Shown here piece by piece: positions 35,804 through 45,950 of a DNA stretch of 64,000 nt. The notes beneath the pieces are model-generated. The model saw only the letters and a list, made by a program, of their open reading frames with translations, made no database searches and had not been told where the DNA came from. Both the position numbers and the translations under genes were made by a program. The stretch is from Sistotremastrum niveocremeum HHB9708. Its lineage: Eukaryota; Basidiomycota; Agaricomycetes; Sistotremastrales; Sistotremastraceae. Numbering within the stretch: position 1 is the first letter of the stretch; each line of letters opens with the position of its first letter. The stretch spans positions 19,679 to 83,678 of the forward strand of contig KV419429.1 of the NCBI GenBank assembly GCA_001630475.1. Reading direction: 5' to 3'.

Positions 35804-37909
35804 TCAAGCTCCTCCTGTGACAAAGTGAGCGAAAGTTATGTCAAATAGAAGCGAAGAAATACCTGATCCCTGCATGGGCATGAGATGTGGTACTTCGGGA
35901 GGTCGACCGAGCAAATCGTAGGCTTTCAGGACGTAAAACTCCGCGCACTCTCGATACACACGAAATACGATAGCCGGATCGGTGGTGGATTTGATGTCGA
36001 CGTGAACACTGTTCGGTAGTCCGGACCAATCGACCATCAAGTCACGAAAAGCTTCGATCGCTCTGACTTGTGCTTCCCACAATGCACTCCCAAGACCGGC
36101 GCTCGCACTAAGATCATCTTGCGTGATCAGACGAATTCCTCCCAGGGCTATCGACCGGCGAGTGAACTCAACGGTTTCTCGCGCTAGTTCCTCTTCGTTC
36201 ATGAGTTCATATCTCCTTTCGTGATCATCAACGGCCGTGAACTCGAACACGAAGTTGAGATGTATGAGCTCCCAGAGTATGAGCTGCACCACTTCGTCAT
36301 CAGGCATTCCGTTCTGCCGAAATACACTACGTCCCCCAAATCTTAGTTCGCCGAAGTCTCTCGCCCCGTTCCACCCGATTCTGACAAACGCAGCTAGACG
36401 ATGTTGCATATTCGCACGAGCTTCTTGAGACTTGGTTTTGACCGCAGGTTGAAACACCCGTTCCTCTGGCATCCAGCTCAGAAAGTCTCGCCATTCTTGA
36501 GGTCTCAGAGGGCATCCATCTATGTCATTCGCAAGCAATCCAGCGAACCAACCCTCGCGAACTCGCAACCAGTTTGAAATGTATGTCCGTAGCCTAGCTT
36601 CATCTACTGATGCGAAGAGACGGGCTGGAGGAACCGAATATCCCCCAGCGGTCTCGCGTAGGGGAGGCTTATCGCGAACCCCTAGAGAGTCCAGAGCGGT
36701 GACCCATGTGTGCACAGCACTTGGCATAAGTTTGCTGATCGGATCAACGAGCTTCAGCTTCTGATCGCTGTTCATCACACGAGGACGTCGAGCTTGACTT
36801 GCCGGATCTGATAGTGCGGAGGCAACCGTTAGTCGTGCAATTGAGACTATGCGAGGACACTTACATGGCTCATAATGGTCGCCTTTCCGTTTTCTACCAG
36901 GCCCAGTCTTAGTTTGGCCTAGAGACAGTTCTGAGGGAGTCGCCTTCAAGTCGAAAAGGGGTCGACTCGAGCACGACGATCTCGTGAACTGATATCGGCA
37001 GTGGACGAACTTGATATCACTGGCGGGGCCACGAAAGATCACTGGATATGGTGCTTCCTTCGGATAGCGTTCTGACCAAGTGTCCAAACAGACACTGGCG
37101 CGACTCAGATCAACGACGGCTTTGACATTGATTTGAGGAGTGAGCTCGTAGGAAGGCCTAAGATACCAGACTGGGATACCGGCCGAAAATAATGCTTGAA
37201 CTTGGTTGGGTTCGGTCACGATCACACCCATCAAGTCCTCGCAGACGGGATGGTCAACATTTCGTGCATCGCGAATGCGGGGCAGATAACGAATCATATA
37301 TTCCAACAGCCCAGAAAGCTCTAACCAATGTCGTTGAAATTCGGTAACATGACGAATAAGGTCTCTATAAGTCATGGGGATGTGTGCGAGTCTGCTCAAG
37401 ATTCGCTCGAGCGACAAATGGAACCAGCCTGCTCCACGTGACAGGCCTTGGACCTCAGAATGCCTGTCCATGATTTCCTGCACAGGAGCTTTGAGAATGT
37501 CGAAGGATTTCTCCAATTGTTTGTAGTGCACCATACGCAACCGAAATATGCCTGGTACGCTCGAATTTTCGATGGAAGTGAACCAGGTTAAGGAAGGGTC
37601 GGAGAAGATGAGATTGATACATGAGGCACTTTCAGTAGGTACATGGAAAGAAAATCTCATAGGCGACCGCGGAATACATGTGAGATGGGGGGTTTCGGTG
37701 TGGTATCGTTGTGGCCATCGGGTATAATCATCGAACCCATAACGACCGTCTGCTCGCAAACGGACTTCGCGAGCGATGGCGTAGGGTTCTGGAACGAATG
37801 GCATGTTGGGAGTGGATATCCAATGATCGCCATCCAGTTCTGCCGCCGCACGTGCATCGAATGCACCTATGGCACGTTCTGGGCGATATTGAGGGAATCT
37901 TAGGGGCAT
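35804..37909 (-). CDS. 666-aa protein of unknown function, paralogue of 3562-5679
   Basis: Three exons on the minus strand (36865-37909, 35863-36807, 35804-35814) give 666 aa with canonical introns; the last exon holds only the final residues. Landmarks shared with the 671-aa protein are FDARAAAEL, DHWISTPNMPFVPEP, AGIPVWYLRP, PYPVIFRG, a GPGRKRKG basic patch at the conserved intron, NWLRVREGW and a C-terminal helix pair before LLGRPPEVP. The first intron has the same position and phase as in the paralogue. No catalytic residues recognised; I looked for the HxD..H pattern of TET/JBP dioxygenases that accompany KDZ elements in mushrooms and did not see it. It starts 36 bp from a stem-loop array (37946-38056) and is divergent from the KDZ transposase. 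Confidence 0.78.
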   Translation of the reverse strand: MPLRFPQYRPERAIGAFDARAAAELDGDHWISTPNMPFVPEPYAIAREVRLRADGRYGFDDYTRWPQRYHTETPHLTCIPRSPMRFSFHVPTESASCINLIFSDPSLTWFTSIENSSVPGIFRLRMVHYKQLEKSFDILKAPVQEIMDRHSEVQGLSRGAGWFHLSLERILSRLAHIPMTYRDLIRHVTEFQRHWLELSGLLEYMIRYLPRIRDARNVDHPVCEDLMGVIVTEPNQVQALFSAGIPVWYLRPSYELTPQINVKAVVDLSRASVCLDTWSERYPKEAPYPVIFRGPASDIKFVHCRYQFTRSSCSSRPLFDLKATPSELSLGQTKTGPGRKRKGDHYEPCKCPRIVSIARLTVASALSDPASQARRPRVMNSDQKLKLVDPISKLMPSAVHTWVTALDSLGVRDKPPLRETAGGYSVPPARLFASVDEARLRTYISNWLRVREGWFAGLLANDIDGCPLRPQEWRDFLSWMPEERVFQPAVKTKSQEARANMQHRLAAFVRIGWNGARDFGELRFGGRSVFRQNGMPDDEVVQLILWELIHLNFVFEFTAVDDHERRYELMNEEELARETVEFTRRSIALGGIRLITQDDLSASAGLGSALWEAQVRAIEAFRDLMVDWSGLPNSVHVDIKSTTDPAIVFRVYRECAEFYVLKAYDLLGRPPEVPHLMPMQGSGISSLLFDITFAHFVTGGA

Positions 37910-37945
37910 GATCGATCGATTGTGCTCGACGGTCTTGATTCAGGA

Positions 37946-38056
37946 GAGCAGCTCCACACCAAGTAGCGCTGCTCACTGACGAAGCGTAAGCACGAGACGA
38001 TCCACACCAAGTAGATCGTCACGGCCTCGAATACTGCACAACACCAAGTTGTGCAG
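37946..38056. promoter_or_regulatory. Left array of three ACCAA-loop hairpins
   Basis: Hairpin 1: GAGCAGC (37946-37952) pairs with GCTGCTC (37968-37974), and an inner CAC..GTG-like part closes the loop. Hairpin 2: GACGATC (37996-38002) pairs with GATCGTC (38014-38020), then one mismatch, then AC/GT. Hairpin 3: CTGCACAAC (38034-38042) pairs perfectly with GTTGTGCAG (38048-38056). All share ACACCAAGT with loop ACCAA closed by C-G. Stems are unrelated in sequence. On the minus strand, in the sense of the adjacent 666-aa gene, the loop reads UUGGU. Confidence 0.85.
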
Positions 38057-38129
38057 TAACTATGCGAGTTCTTGCTCTTCTTGAGGGCGAGAGTCTACAT
38101 TAGGCCGCATACGTATAAGTCTACAGTCC

Positions 38130-38652
38130 TCAAAAAGACACAGCGAGAGAAACGAACCTTGGGACAGAGAGAGACTGCTTATCGCGCTTGCGACCTCCGG
38201 TGGACGATTCCTTCGATATCACCTGGCTTCAAGTTAGAGACTTTGAATCGATTATATTATGGGCCTAACGTACCTGAAAGGGATGGACGGACTCAGCCCA
38301 CGATGAGCGCCTCTAGAACTCTGGCGTGACTTCGACCCCCTTCCTCTGAATTGGACTCCTTGGAAGATTTTTGAGAAGCTAATCTGATGGATCGCAACTG
38401 ATTATTACACGAAAGAACAATCAATACTCGAATAATTGCTCACCGACCAGAAGAGGGCGCCTGTCGAGCTGATTGCCTGCTAAAGCTGACGCACGGTGAT
38501 CTTGAGAATTGAGCCTGTCAAATGGAATTTGATGATCAGAGATAGACTAGATAGGAGAACGGCAAGGAAATTTACCTTAGGTGCTGAGACCGACGATGTC
38601 TCAGACGGTCGGTGAGGGATGATGGGTGCACGGACCAGTGTCTGTCACTCAT
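38130..38652 (-). CDS. Candidate small 4-exon gene between the hairpin arrays (122 aa)
   Basis: Exons 38576-38652, 38444-38514, 38274-38397 and 38130-38226 on the minus strand join in phase from ATG to stop. The introns are bounded by GTAAAT..CAG, GTGAGC..CAG and GTACGT..AAG. The protein starts MSDRHWSVHPSS and is rich in Arg, Ser and His; no family is recognised. If the third intron instead uses the CAG five bases further on, the frame stops at once (91 aa). It could equally be a set of 5' leader exons of the 666-aa gene on the same strand, with a chance open frame. Keeping frame over three introns favours a real coding sequence but does not prove it. Confidence 0.42.
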
Positions 38653-38957
38653 TAAGATGTCACGGCGCTTGGACCTCTGCCCGCTTTGACACGTAGCATA
38701 ACGCCGTTACACACTCCTCATCTACCCATCATCTCGAAGAACCACGGTGAGCGATCGAATCCAGCCTCTATGACCGGGTGCTCTCTCAAATTGTCTTTAG
38801 GTATCATACATCCTCAAACATCTTCCCCTCAAGATCACAAGTCCAAAATTTCTTATCAATTTTTTGTAAGTGGTCCATCATTATTTTACGCCCTTATTAT
38901 CGACACTGACATCTACACAGCGCTGGTACATCAGATACAAGATATCCCAACGACCGC

Positions 38958-39055
38958 CGGACTTGGTGTCTGAGCATTCGGTTACGCTGAACGATGGCAA
39001 CTTGGTGTTGTCATGAGTTCATACGTAGATAGGGGATCGACTTGGTGTCGAACCC
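38958..39055. promoter_or_regulatory. Right array of three TTGGT-loop hairpins, mirror image of the left array
   Basis: Hairpin 4: CGGAC (38958-38962) with GTCTG (38968-38972), one G.T pair. Hairpin 5: ATGGCAAC (38994-39001) with GTTGTCAT (39007-39014), one G.T pair. Hairpin 6: GGGATCGAC (39033-39041) with GTCGAACCC (39047-39055), one A.A mismatch. Every loop is TTGGT closed by C-G. The loop spacing (39 and 47 bp) mirrors the left array (48 and 37 bp). An intron-like GTAAGT..ACACAG on the plus strand (38866-38920) just upstream suggests that plus-strand transcripts, perhaps the KDZ 5' leader, run through the array. Confidence 0.82.
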
Positions 39056-39387
39056 TCCTCATCTCTCGCTCATACCTCCCTGGCCCATCTCGGGGGAGAC
39101 CATCTCCCACCACCCCCATCCCCATTCATTTCCCCATCCACATCCTCGAATTTCTTTCAACTCCCTATCCCCCTCCATTTATCCGTTCTGTTGAATTTAC
39201 TTCTGTAATTTACACTCCCCCCTATCGCAACAATAAACGAGCGAGTGCATGTTCGTCTCAGTAACAATCAGTCTAATCTATCACTTGTACAAGCATTGTG
39301 CACCCGGTCTATAAGCACCTGTCCTCGCCGAGATGCCGAGAGTAGGAAAGTTCGCGACTTTGCCACCCCGTCTCCTACCTCCAACCC

Positions 39388-42300
39388 ATGTCGAGACGCA
39401 CCCTGAAGACGAAGAAGAAATCTTCAAATCGCCAAAATACTCTTCCTGAAACGCCTGAGAAAGCTTTCACTCTCCACACCCATCGCAGTGCGAAAAGACC
39501 AAGTGTGGCCTCCGACCTTCTTGGTGGCCCCCAACTACCCATTCGCGATGTATTCCGGAACGAAGTCACCATTCACGGAGCTGGACCTGCCATCTATCTC
39601 GATACGAATGGTAACAGACCCAAACCTCCCAAGCAGAAACGGACGGTGGTCGGCGGTGGAGTGACCAGGCACGTCTTGGCTCTTCCAGACGATGCCGTGC
39701 CACCCACTCAAGCCGACGAGCCTGAAACCCCAGCTCCAGACGCGACGTCCCCTCAACCCCCTCATCATGTCCACGAAGGCCACAACCTGATTCACGAAGA
39801 TGATGGTTTCAGCTTCCCCATCTTCTCCCACGAAGATAACCCTCATGTCGCTCTCCCACCAGCGCCATCCCATCATCAGAAGAAAACTAAGCAATGGAAA
39901 CGCTGGACTGACGAAGTGATACCTTCGATGGAACCTCTTTATCGAAAGCTCTTACGGGAGACTGACTCGCTCAAGCGTCAACCTCCAGCGTATAAGACTC
40001 CCGCGTGCACTTGTGGCGGCAAAGTGCGGAATATTAAAGTGAAATGCATCATGTGGGATGGTCAGTACTCTTATCAATTCTGCTTATTCTAATACTAATA
40101 GCCGTCCAGCTATCAAAGACCTTACAATCCCGAAATGCGCATGTCGACCAGCCTCTAGCCAACTACTAGCTCGAGGCTTATTCCCCTGTGCCCCGCTCGA
40201 ACCTAGTCTAGCAGTACAGATTCCTGTCCTCCAGTTGGTTACGAAACTATTTCTTCGTGTAGCCCCGAATATATCCGCATTCTCCGAAACACTAGAAGAA
40301 TTCCTTGCCGATCGCAACTACAAACTCAAAACCAAGGTTTGCTCATCCATTGAATATTCCTTATGAGGCAAGACTCATACCGGCTCGCAGGACTCTCTAC
40401 GACGGCGATTTAGTAACGCGTTGTTATGGTTCAATTACCTTGAGGACACCCTTGAGACGAACATTGATCACTTAATCCACGCCGACTCAACGGATTCATC
40501 CGTTACCCACGACCACTCTCAGGAATCGAACCCCCCTTCACGCACCGCCGATCTGCATTCCGTCAATAATTCGGATGCCATCATCCCTCCCACTTCAGAC
40601 CCTCCGAGTGAAGCGGACACAAGCTTCTTCTCAGACGAAGAGGACCCCAATTCGTCCGAGGCCCCTCCCGATCTGGCGTATCTCTCCGATGATGACGATG
40701 ACGAACCTCGTGCATCCGGTCAACGTCAAGGAGAGAGAAGTACAAGTTCATCGTCCGACGATCACGACGGGGACACCCAGAACTCTCGTACTCAACCCAG
40801 TGCATATCTTCGCGCTCGATGTCCGCTGTGTTTTGGAGGTGATTGGTCCAAACGGACTCGAAAACAGTAAGTCATCAGCTCCACACCCATTGACCTGGTG
40901 CTAACCGTCTCCATCAGACTGCTTGACGTCCTCCTGGAACTCGACGCATGTTTCACTCAAAAATGCAAGAAGTCCTCGACCACCGATATCCCGCGTTCGT
41001 ACCCTGACAGCAGCTTCATCGACCCCGAAGATCTCAAGCAGATGGAAGAGGAAGTTTCCTCGAAACGACCGGCGAAACCCAAACGCAAGAGGGACGATGC
41101 TGCTACAGATCCAGCAGTAGACCACGTGGAACCAGGAATGCGACTCCCTACCTCTGTCCTCGACGACTGCGAGAAGACTTTCATAGCAGCAGATGAGCGC
41201 CGAATCAAAGCCTCCACCAAATATTTCGGCGACACCGGCCTTATGGCTATCCTATGTCGTCACGATATTCCTCTCTTCATTGTCAATATGACTTCTGCAG
41301 GCGAGAAACAATACTACGCACTCGCTCTCATCAAGAAAGTCTTTGAACACCTTCCTGACGATGCGAAGATCGGCGTCCTCTACGACATCGGCTGTCAACT
41401 ACACCGCAGCTGTGTCAAGTGGGGCTTCCTGAAAGAATTCCTGCCCCGTTTAATATTCGCCTTAGCCGTTTTCCATGCCTACGGTCATCAGTGGGCATGT
41501 CAGGTTTTATATCACCCTCGCAAATGCGAACACTTCGGACGCACGGACGGCGAAGGATGCGAACGCTTCTGGAGTGTGATCAAGCATTTGATCCCCGGTC
41601 TACGTGTCTCAGGAGTGAGTCCTTCTGTTTGACTTCGCTAATTTCAGATACTAACCATTATGCATAGCATCATAGACGGCTGTACGTCCTAGACACACAA
41701 GTGGTCCATATTCGACGTAAAGCCTTCGACAATTTGGCGCATTGGTTAGCTCGCAAATATCACCTGTGCCTCAAAGCTCAGAAGGAGGCCGACGAAATCA
41801 TCGCCAATTGCGGGCACGATGTCGAGACGCTCCGGCGACAATGGGAAAAGCAAGTAGCCCATCAAACCAAGCCTTTGCAGCGTGAGTGAAGCCCGGTTAA
41901 TGATGTTTCAATGGCAGCTCATCATCTTGACAGGTCAATCTGCGAAGAACGGTGTACGAGCTGTTGAAGACATCTTATTGCTCAGGGACAAAGTTGCGAG
42001 CCTCACTGCCGAACTTCAAGATCTGAGAGATCAAGAAATTGAATTACTCGATGACTCGGATGCCGAAGACGAACAGAGAGCCGACGTTCTCTCAAAACTG
42101 GAGCGTGCGACGAAACAATTAGAACGCGCCGAGAAGGCCGTGCGCAACAAAGAAGCTTCTTTAGGTCTGGATGCTCAAGCCCATCTCCAAAAGATGAAAC
42201 ATTCAAAATACATTACTGTTCGTGCCAACTGTCGTGCCGTCAAGTACCGTCTACGTGCTCGACTTCGCCAGCGAAAGTACGAACTTCAACGGATCGAGAA

Positions 42301-43319
42301 GCTCTGCCGTAATCGTATGAATGGTATGTAGCCTAGCTTTGAGGCATACTGTTTAATCATATTCATCATGCCACAGACGACAAGCTCTCGAAGCAGATAA
42401 ATACGGGCGTTGGGCACCGTGATGGTAGCATAAAAAATACAGCAAACACCTACAACAAGCTGGTATCCCAGCTTGAAGAGCTGAAGCGTCAAAAGAAGGC
42501 TCCACCAGGTGCCATACTGCCCGTTCGCCTCGAGACTCAGGGCCTCTTCCTACTCGATGTTGACGATGACATCTGGCAGGATCTCGGTTTGGATGACGAA
42601 GAGGAGGAAGATGAGGAAGCAGACGCCGAGACGGAAGGAGCGGAGGGAGATGCTGAGAGGAAGACGTCACCGAAATGGTTGTCTGATCCGAATATTAGAG
42701 ATGGAATTGTTGGAATGTTGCAGGCCGATCGTTGTGCGGAAGAGTTCATCCGTTTAGAGCAGGAACGTCGAGCCATGCAGGAGTGGTTTATGCGAGAGTG
42801 GGAAAGTTTGGAATGCGCGATTGAAGATACAGGTGCGTATTTTCGACATGTCTCATCTGGTATTTCCCAACTGATTGTAATCCAGATGACTTGGATCTTC
42901 TCTATGCCCTAGGTTTACGACGAACACGGTATATCGACCTGTGTCGAAGATGGCAGGAGGCCGTAGTGACCCTTCCTTCGCCTGCGGATCTCTCAAGCGA
43001 TTGGGGACCTACGAGAGAAGAGTTGAACAACGCTGCAGCCGAAGCCATTCAACCAGCCGTAGATCTTTTTGACACCGACTCAGAATCTGATGAAGAAGAA
43101 AGACACCTCGGACTAGCCGATGCAGACGAAGAAGAAGAAGGCAATCTATTTGATGCCTTGGACGAAATTGAACGCATAGTTGTATCTGATGATGATGAGG
43201 GAGAAGATGGTGAAGAAGATGACTTTATTATTCAAGCGATGACACCCCGAACGCCAAGGACCGGCCTCACTGCTAATGACGCATTCTCTTCGCCGACGAA
43301 ACGGCTGCGTCATATGTGA
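39388..43319 (+). CDS. KDZ transposase, CxC1 type, intact (1,188 aa)
   Basis: Eight exons (39388-40060, 40110-40336, 40391-40866, 40918-41614, 41668-41881, 41934-42323, 42377-42832, 42886-43319) join in phase without a stop. The N-terminal half carries the CxC1-type cysteine cluster (CTCGG, CKCA-like CACRPA, GLFPCAP, CPLCFGG). The transposase core has RHDIPLFIVNMTSAGEKQYY, LYDIGCQLHRSC with a catalytic Asp, HAYGHQWACQ, YHPRKCEHFG and DGEGCERFW with the expected catalytic Glu, then YVLDTQV after an intron. The C-terminal part is coiled-coil (about residues 700-900) and ends acidic. KDZ elements are DNA transposons expanded in mushrooms, sometimes with TET/JBP genes; none is seen here. All core motifs are present, so it may still be active. 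Element ends were not found, though the hairpin arrays upstream are candidates. Confidence 0.92.
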
Positions 43320-44209
43320 GCGAGCACGAGTACTGTAGACTTTCAATGTCATTGAATCCAATCCCTTCGTGCACAACATAACCATATGTTTCGGTTTCGA
43401 GTTATGAGTCACTCAAGGATCATATTCCTTTTGTTTCTGAGGTGGATGCCTTCGTATGTGCACACTGGCGAGACTCAATCGTGCTTGTCGTATTCTGCAA
43501 GTCCCTTCTTCGTTCATCCACTCGGTGAGTAGAATATCTTTAGCTTGATTGTCGATGGTCGTGACAGTGTGCACTAGAGCCACGGAGGAGTGTTGCACTA
43601 TCAGCACTTCAGCTGGTGCCATTCATGCGACCGCTCCCCAAGTCTTTGAGGTCAGTAATCGTTGGCATGAACATTTACGTCGCCGTTGTAAACGCACACC
43701 AGCTGGCTCAACTAATGCCTCTCTGTAGCGATACATTACTCGATCCGATGATCTACCAGAGGAGATGCATAGAACAAACGTAGAATCTAATCGACTGCAC
43801 TAATGTGCTTACTCAACGGAAAGCTCAGCAAGAATCAATTGTCTTGTCGTCCAGCTCTTGCACCGCACTCTCTGATGCTTGCATTTTGTTCGGGAAGTTC
43901 AGTCTGCCTCAAACTGAGAATGTGATAACAGACTGAATCGCGTGAAGAATGAATGACGAGCGGGAATAGGATGCAAGGGGACGTCCGATTAACTGCCTCT
44001 GTGTACAGTTCTTATCTAGAACGACGGAAATTCATCTCAGGCCTTGACTGAATTTGCGCGAGCCTCTGCTCTTGATACCATCTCTCGCGCAGTGGTCATA
44101 TCTTCAGTGATTCTCTCATCTCCTCCCCCACGGGACACCTTCGCGACGCGAGCCGAGCTCAGATCCGACGCCGTCGCCATCTTCAACCCAGTAATCTCAA
44201 GTCTAGTGA
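43320..44209. other. No gene seen
   Basis: Downstream of the KDZ gene; no inverted copy of the upstream hairpin arrays and no motif found. Confidence 0.4.
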
Positions 44210-44800
44210 ATGAACCCAACGAGAAGGAGCTCCGCAACGCCTAAGGCATATCTGGCCTGCGATCAATGTCGTCGTGAGTGTTCTTCGAATGGTATGTAGG
44301 GGAATGGAGTGTGATGACGTGGTCTTCGTAGATGCAAAGACGAAGTGCAACGAAGGTCGTCCGTGCACTCGTTGTGCTCGTTTAGCCCAGACTTGCGAAT
44401 ATCAGTCAATGTACGCTCAAGTCCTTGAGGGATACAATTCACATCTGACGTACGGGCGATTCATTCAGAAGGAGACGCCGGGGTCGTGGCAAGCAGGCTC
44501 AAGGAGACAGGGGCGAGGGAGGAGTTGATCGTGCGTAAACTATACTATCTTATAAAGTCAGACTTGATCTGATCTATCCTTTATTGATTAGGCCAATCCC
44601 GCGATAGCCAAGGCCTAGTCCAGCCGGCCTCGTCAAATCCTGCACCGATGAACCCTCACGCCATCATGCCATCCCATCATGAACCCAAGCTCATCCGCCT
44701 GCCGCCGATACAGTCGCAGGTGCCTACTGAAATGCACGATGTTCAAGGCCTTCCTTCCTTCGCAACTCTCATGCAGCAACTGCGTGCACCATTAGAGTAG
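44210..44800 (+). CDS. Zn2Cys6 (fungal binuclear cluster) protein, small
   Basis: Exon 1 (44210-44273) starts MNPTRRSSATPKAYLACDQC. After a 58-bp intron, exon 2 (from 44332) reads HAKTKCNEGRPCTRCARLAQTC. Together they give C-x2-C-x6-C-x5-C-x2-C-x6-C, the complete DNA-binding zinc cluster of Gal4-type factors, preceded by a basic stretch. In this frame exon 2 stops at 44526-44528, giving about 97 aa with no activation or Fungal_trans domain. An open block with good acceptor (ATTAG) at about 44593-44800 (Pro/His-rich, ending LMQQLRAPLE) looks like a third exon, but no donor before the stop joins it in frame. So either the protein is a very short DNA-binding factor or the gene has lost its frame. 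Confidence 0.68.
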
Positions 44801-45629
44801 ATTGTACTTCGTTCAGCGCGCTGACTTACCACTGGCCGGCCTCATGTCTGCACTCTCGGATTCTGTTCTGGTGGGAGACAATTTAGTTTTGTTCGTAGAT
44901 TGCGCAAGGAAATAAGTGTAGTTGAGTTCAAGGTGCATGCGATATGGCCTACCTGTGTTTAGAGCAAGACGTTGAAAGACATTCAGGTCAGAAATAATCT
45001 TCGTTTTGGCGCTGGCTGGCTCACAGAGTGATATGGCACGTGCTGCTTATTTTCTGAGGGCTCTCGTTGCGCACATTTCGTACTAAAGAATTCATCCAGC
45101 CTACCCCCTCCTTGCGGCTCGGTCTCCTTTCAAGGCGCCAGTCAGGCTTTTGACATGTCAAAGCCCCGCAATCTCACACGCATATGAGACAGAATCATAG
45201 ACTGATGTCCAGAATCCGCGCTAATCTTATGTCAAAATCTTCTCTTGAAATTTCCAATTCTAATCGTGCAGTCAGTAGAGGTGGGATTTCCAGCCGGAAG
45301 GTCATCAATTGTCCACCAGAGCTGCAAGCAGACAATCACTTGCAGTCAAATGCCCGACTCACGTCCTCACTGTGCTGTGTCATGCCGTACCATGTTATTG
45401 TCCAATGAACTCATCACAACTGATGCAGTCAATAAAATCCAGGTTTTCTAGTAAGGCAATGGCAAGATCTAAGATTCTGAATGCCTGTATACTTGGAGAT
45501 GTGATTTATCAGCTGTGTATTCAACAGATGCATGTCATGGCACGAATATGATTTGTGAGTATGTCAAGGAAGAAACCTACAAGGGCTTTGGGAGGGCGGA
45601 GAAGGGTAAAGCTTGTTGCTTAGCAAAGC
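44801..45629. other. No gene seen
   Basis: Short frames without motifs on both strands. Confidence 0.4.
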
Positions 45630-45950
45630 TCCTTTGAACAGCACAGTGGTAGCTGCCGGAGATAACCAGGACAGACGTGCGCAAATTGGAAACAAATGTG
45701 TGTATAGTGCACCATAGCTACCAGAGACTTCCAAAGTGGCAACCATCTGGGCCATGGTATGGTAGCTGCAACACACTACCAATCATCATGAAACACATCT
45801 GAGGATACAGGAATGCAGCTGAGATTTCCTACCACAAGCTACCAAACAGTACCCAGAGGGCACCTGGTAGTAACTGGGTTGTGAGTCAGTCGGTAGCTAG
45901 GGACCAGTTAGACAGGTCTCATGGCATGACATGATGCATCTACCAGACCC
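45630..45950. repeat. Diverged GGTAGCTACC-type repeat
   Basis: Half-sites and near-palindromes such as GGTAGCTGCC, ATAGCTACCA, AAGCTACCA and CGGTAGCTAG recur over about 300 bp. It resembles the 28220-30290 block but has no perfect palindrome, so it looks older. Confidence 0.55.

Noticed and set aside
35804-37909. TET/JBP-type dioxygenase accompanying the KDZ transposase
   Set aside because: No HxD..H iron-binding pattern or matching core was seen in the 666-aa protein or in the 1,424-aa protein.
39033-39055. B-box-like GGTTCGACACC on the minus strand
   Set aside because: It is part of hairpin 6 of the right array; no tRNA stems surround it.
38958-39055. Hairpins as a by-product of a coding repeat (TTG GTG read as Leu-Val)
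   Set aside because: A peptide repeat would explain the shared core but not the pairing of unrelated stems in all six units.
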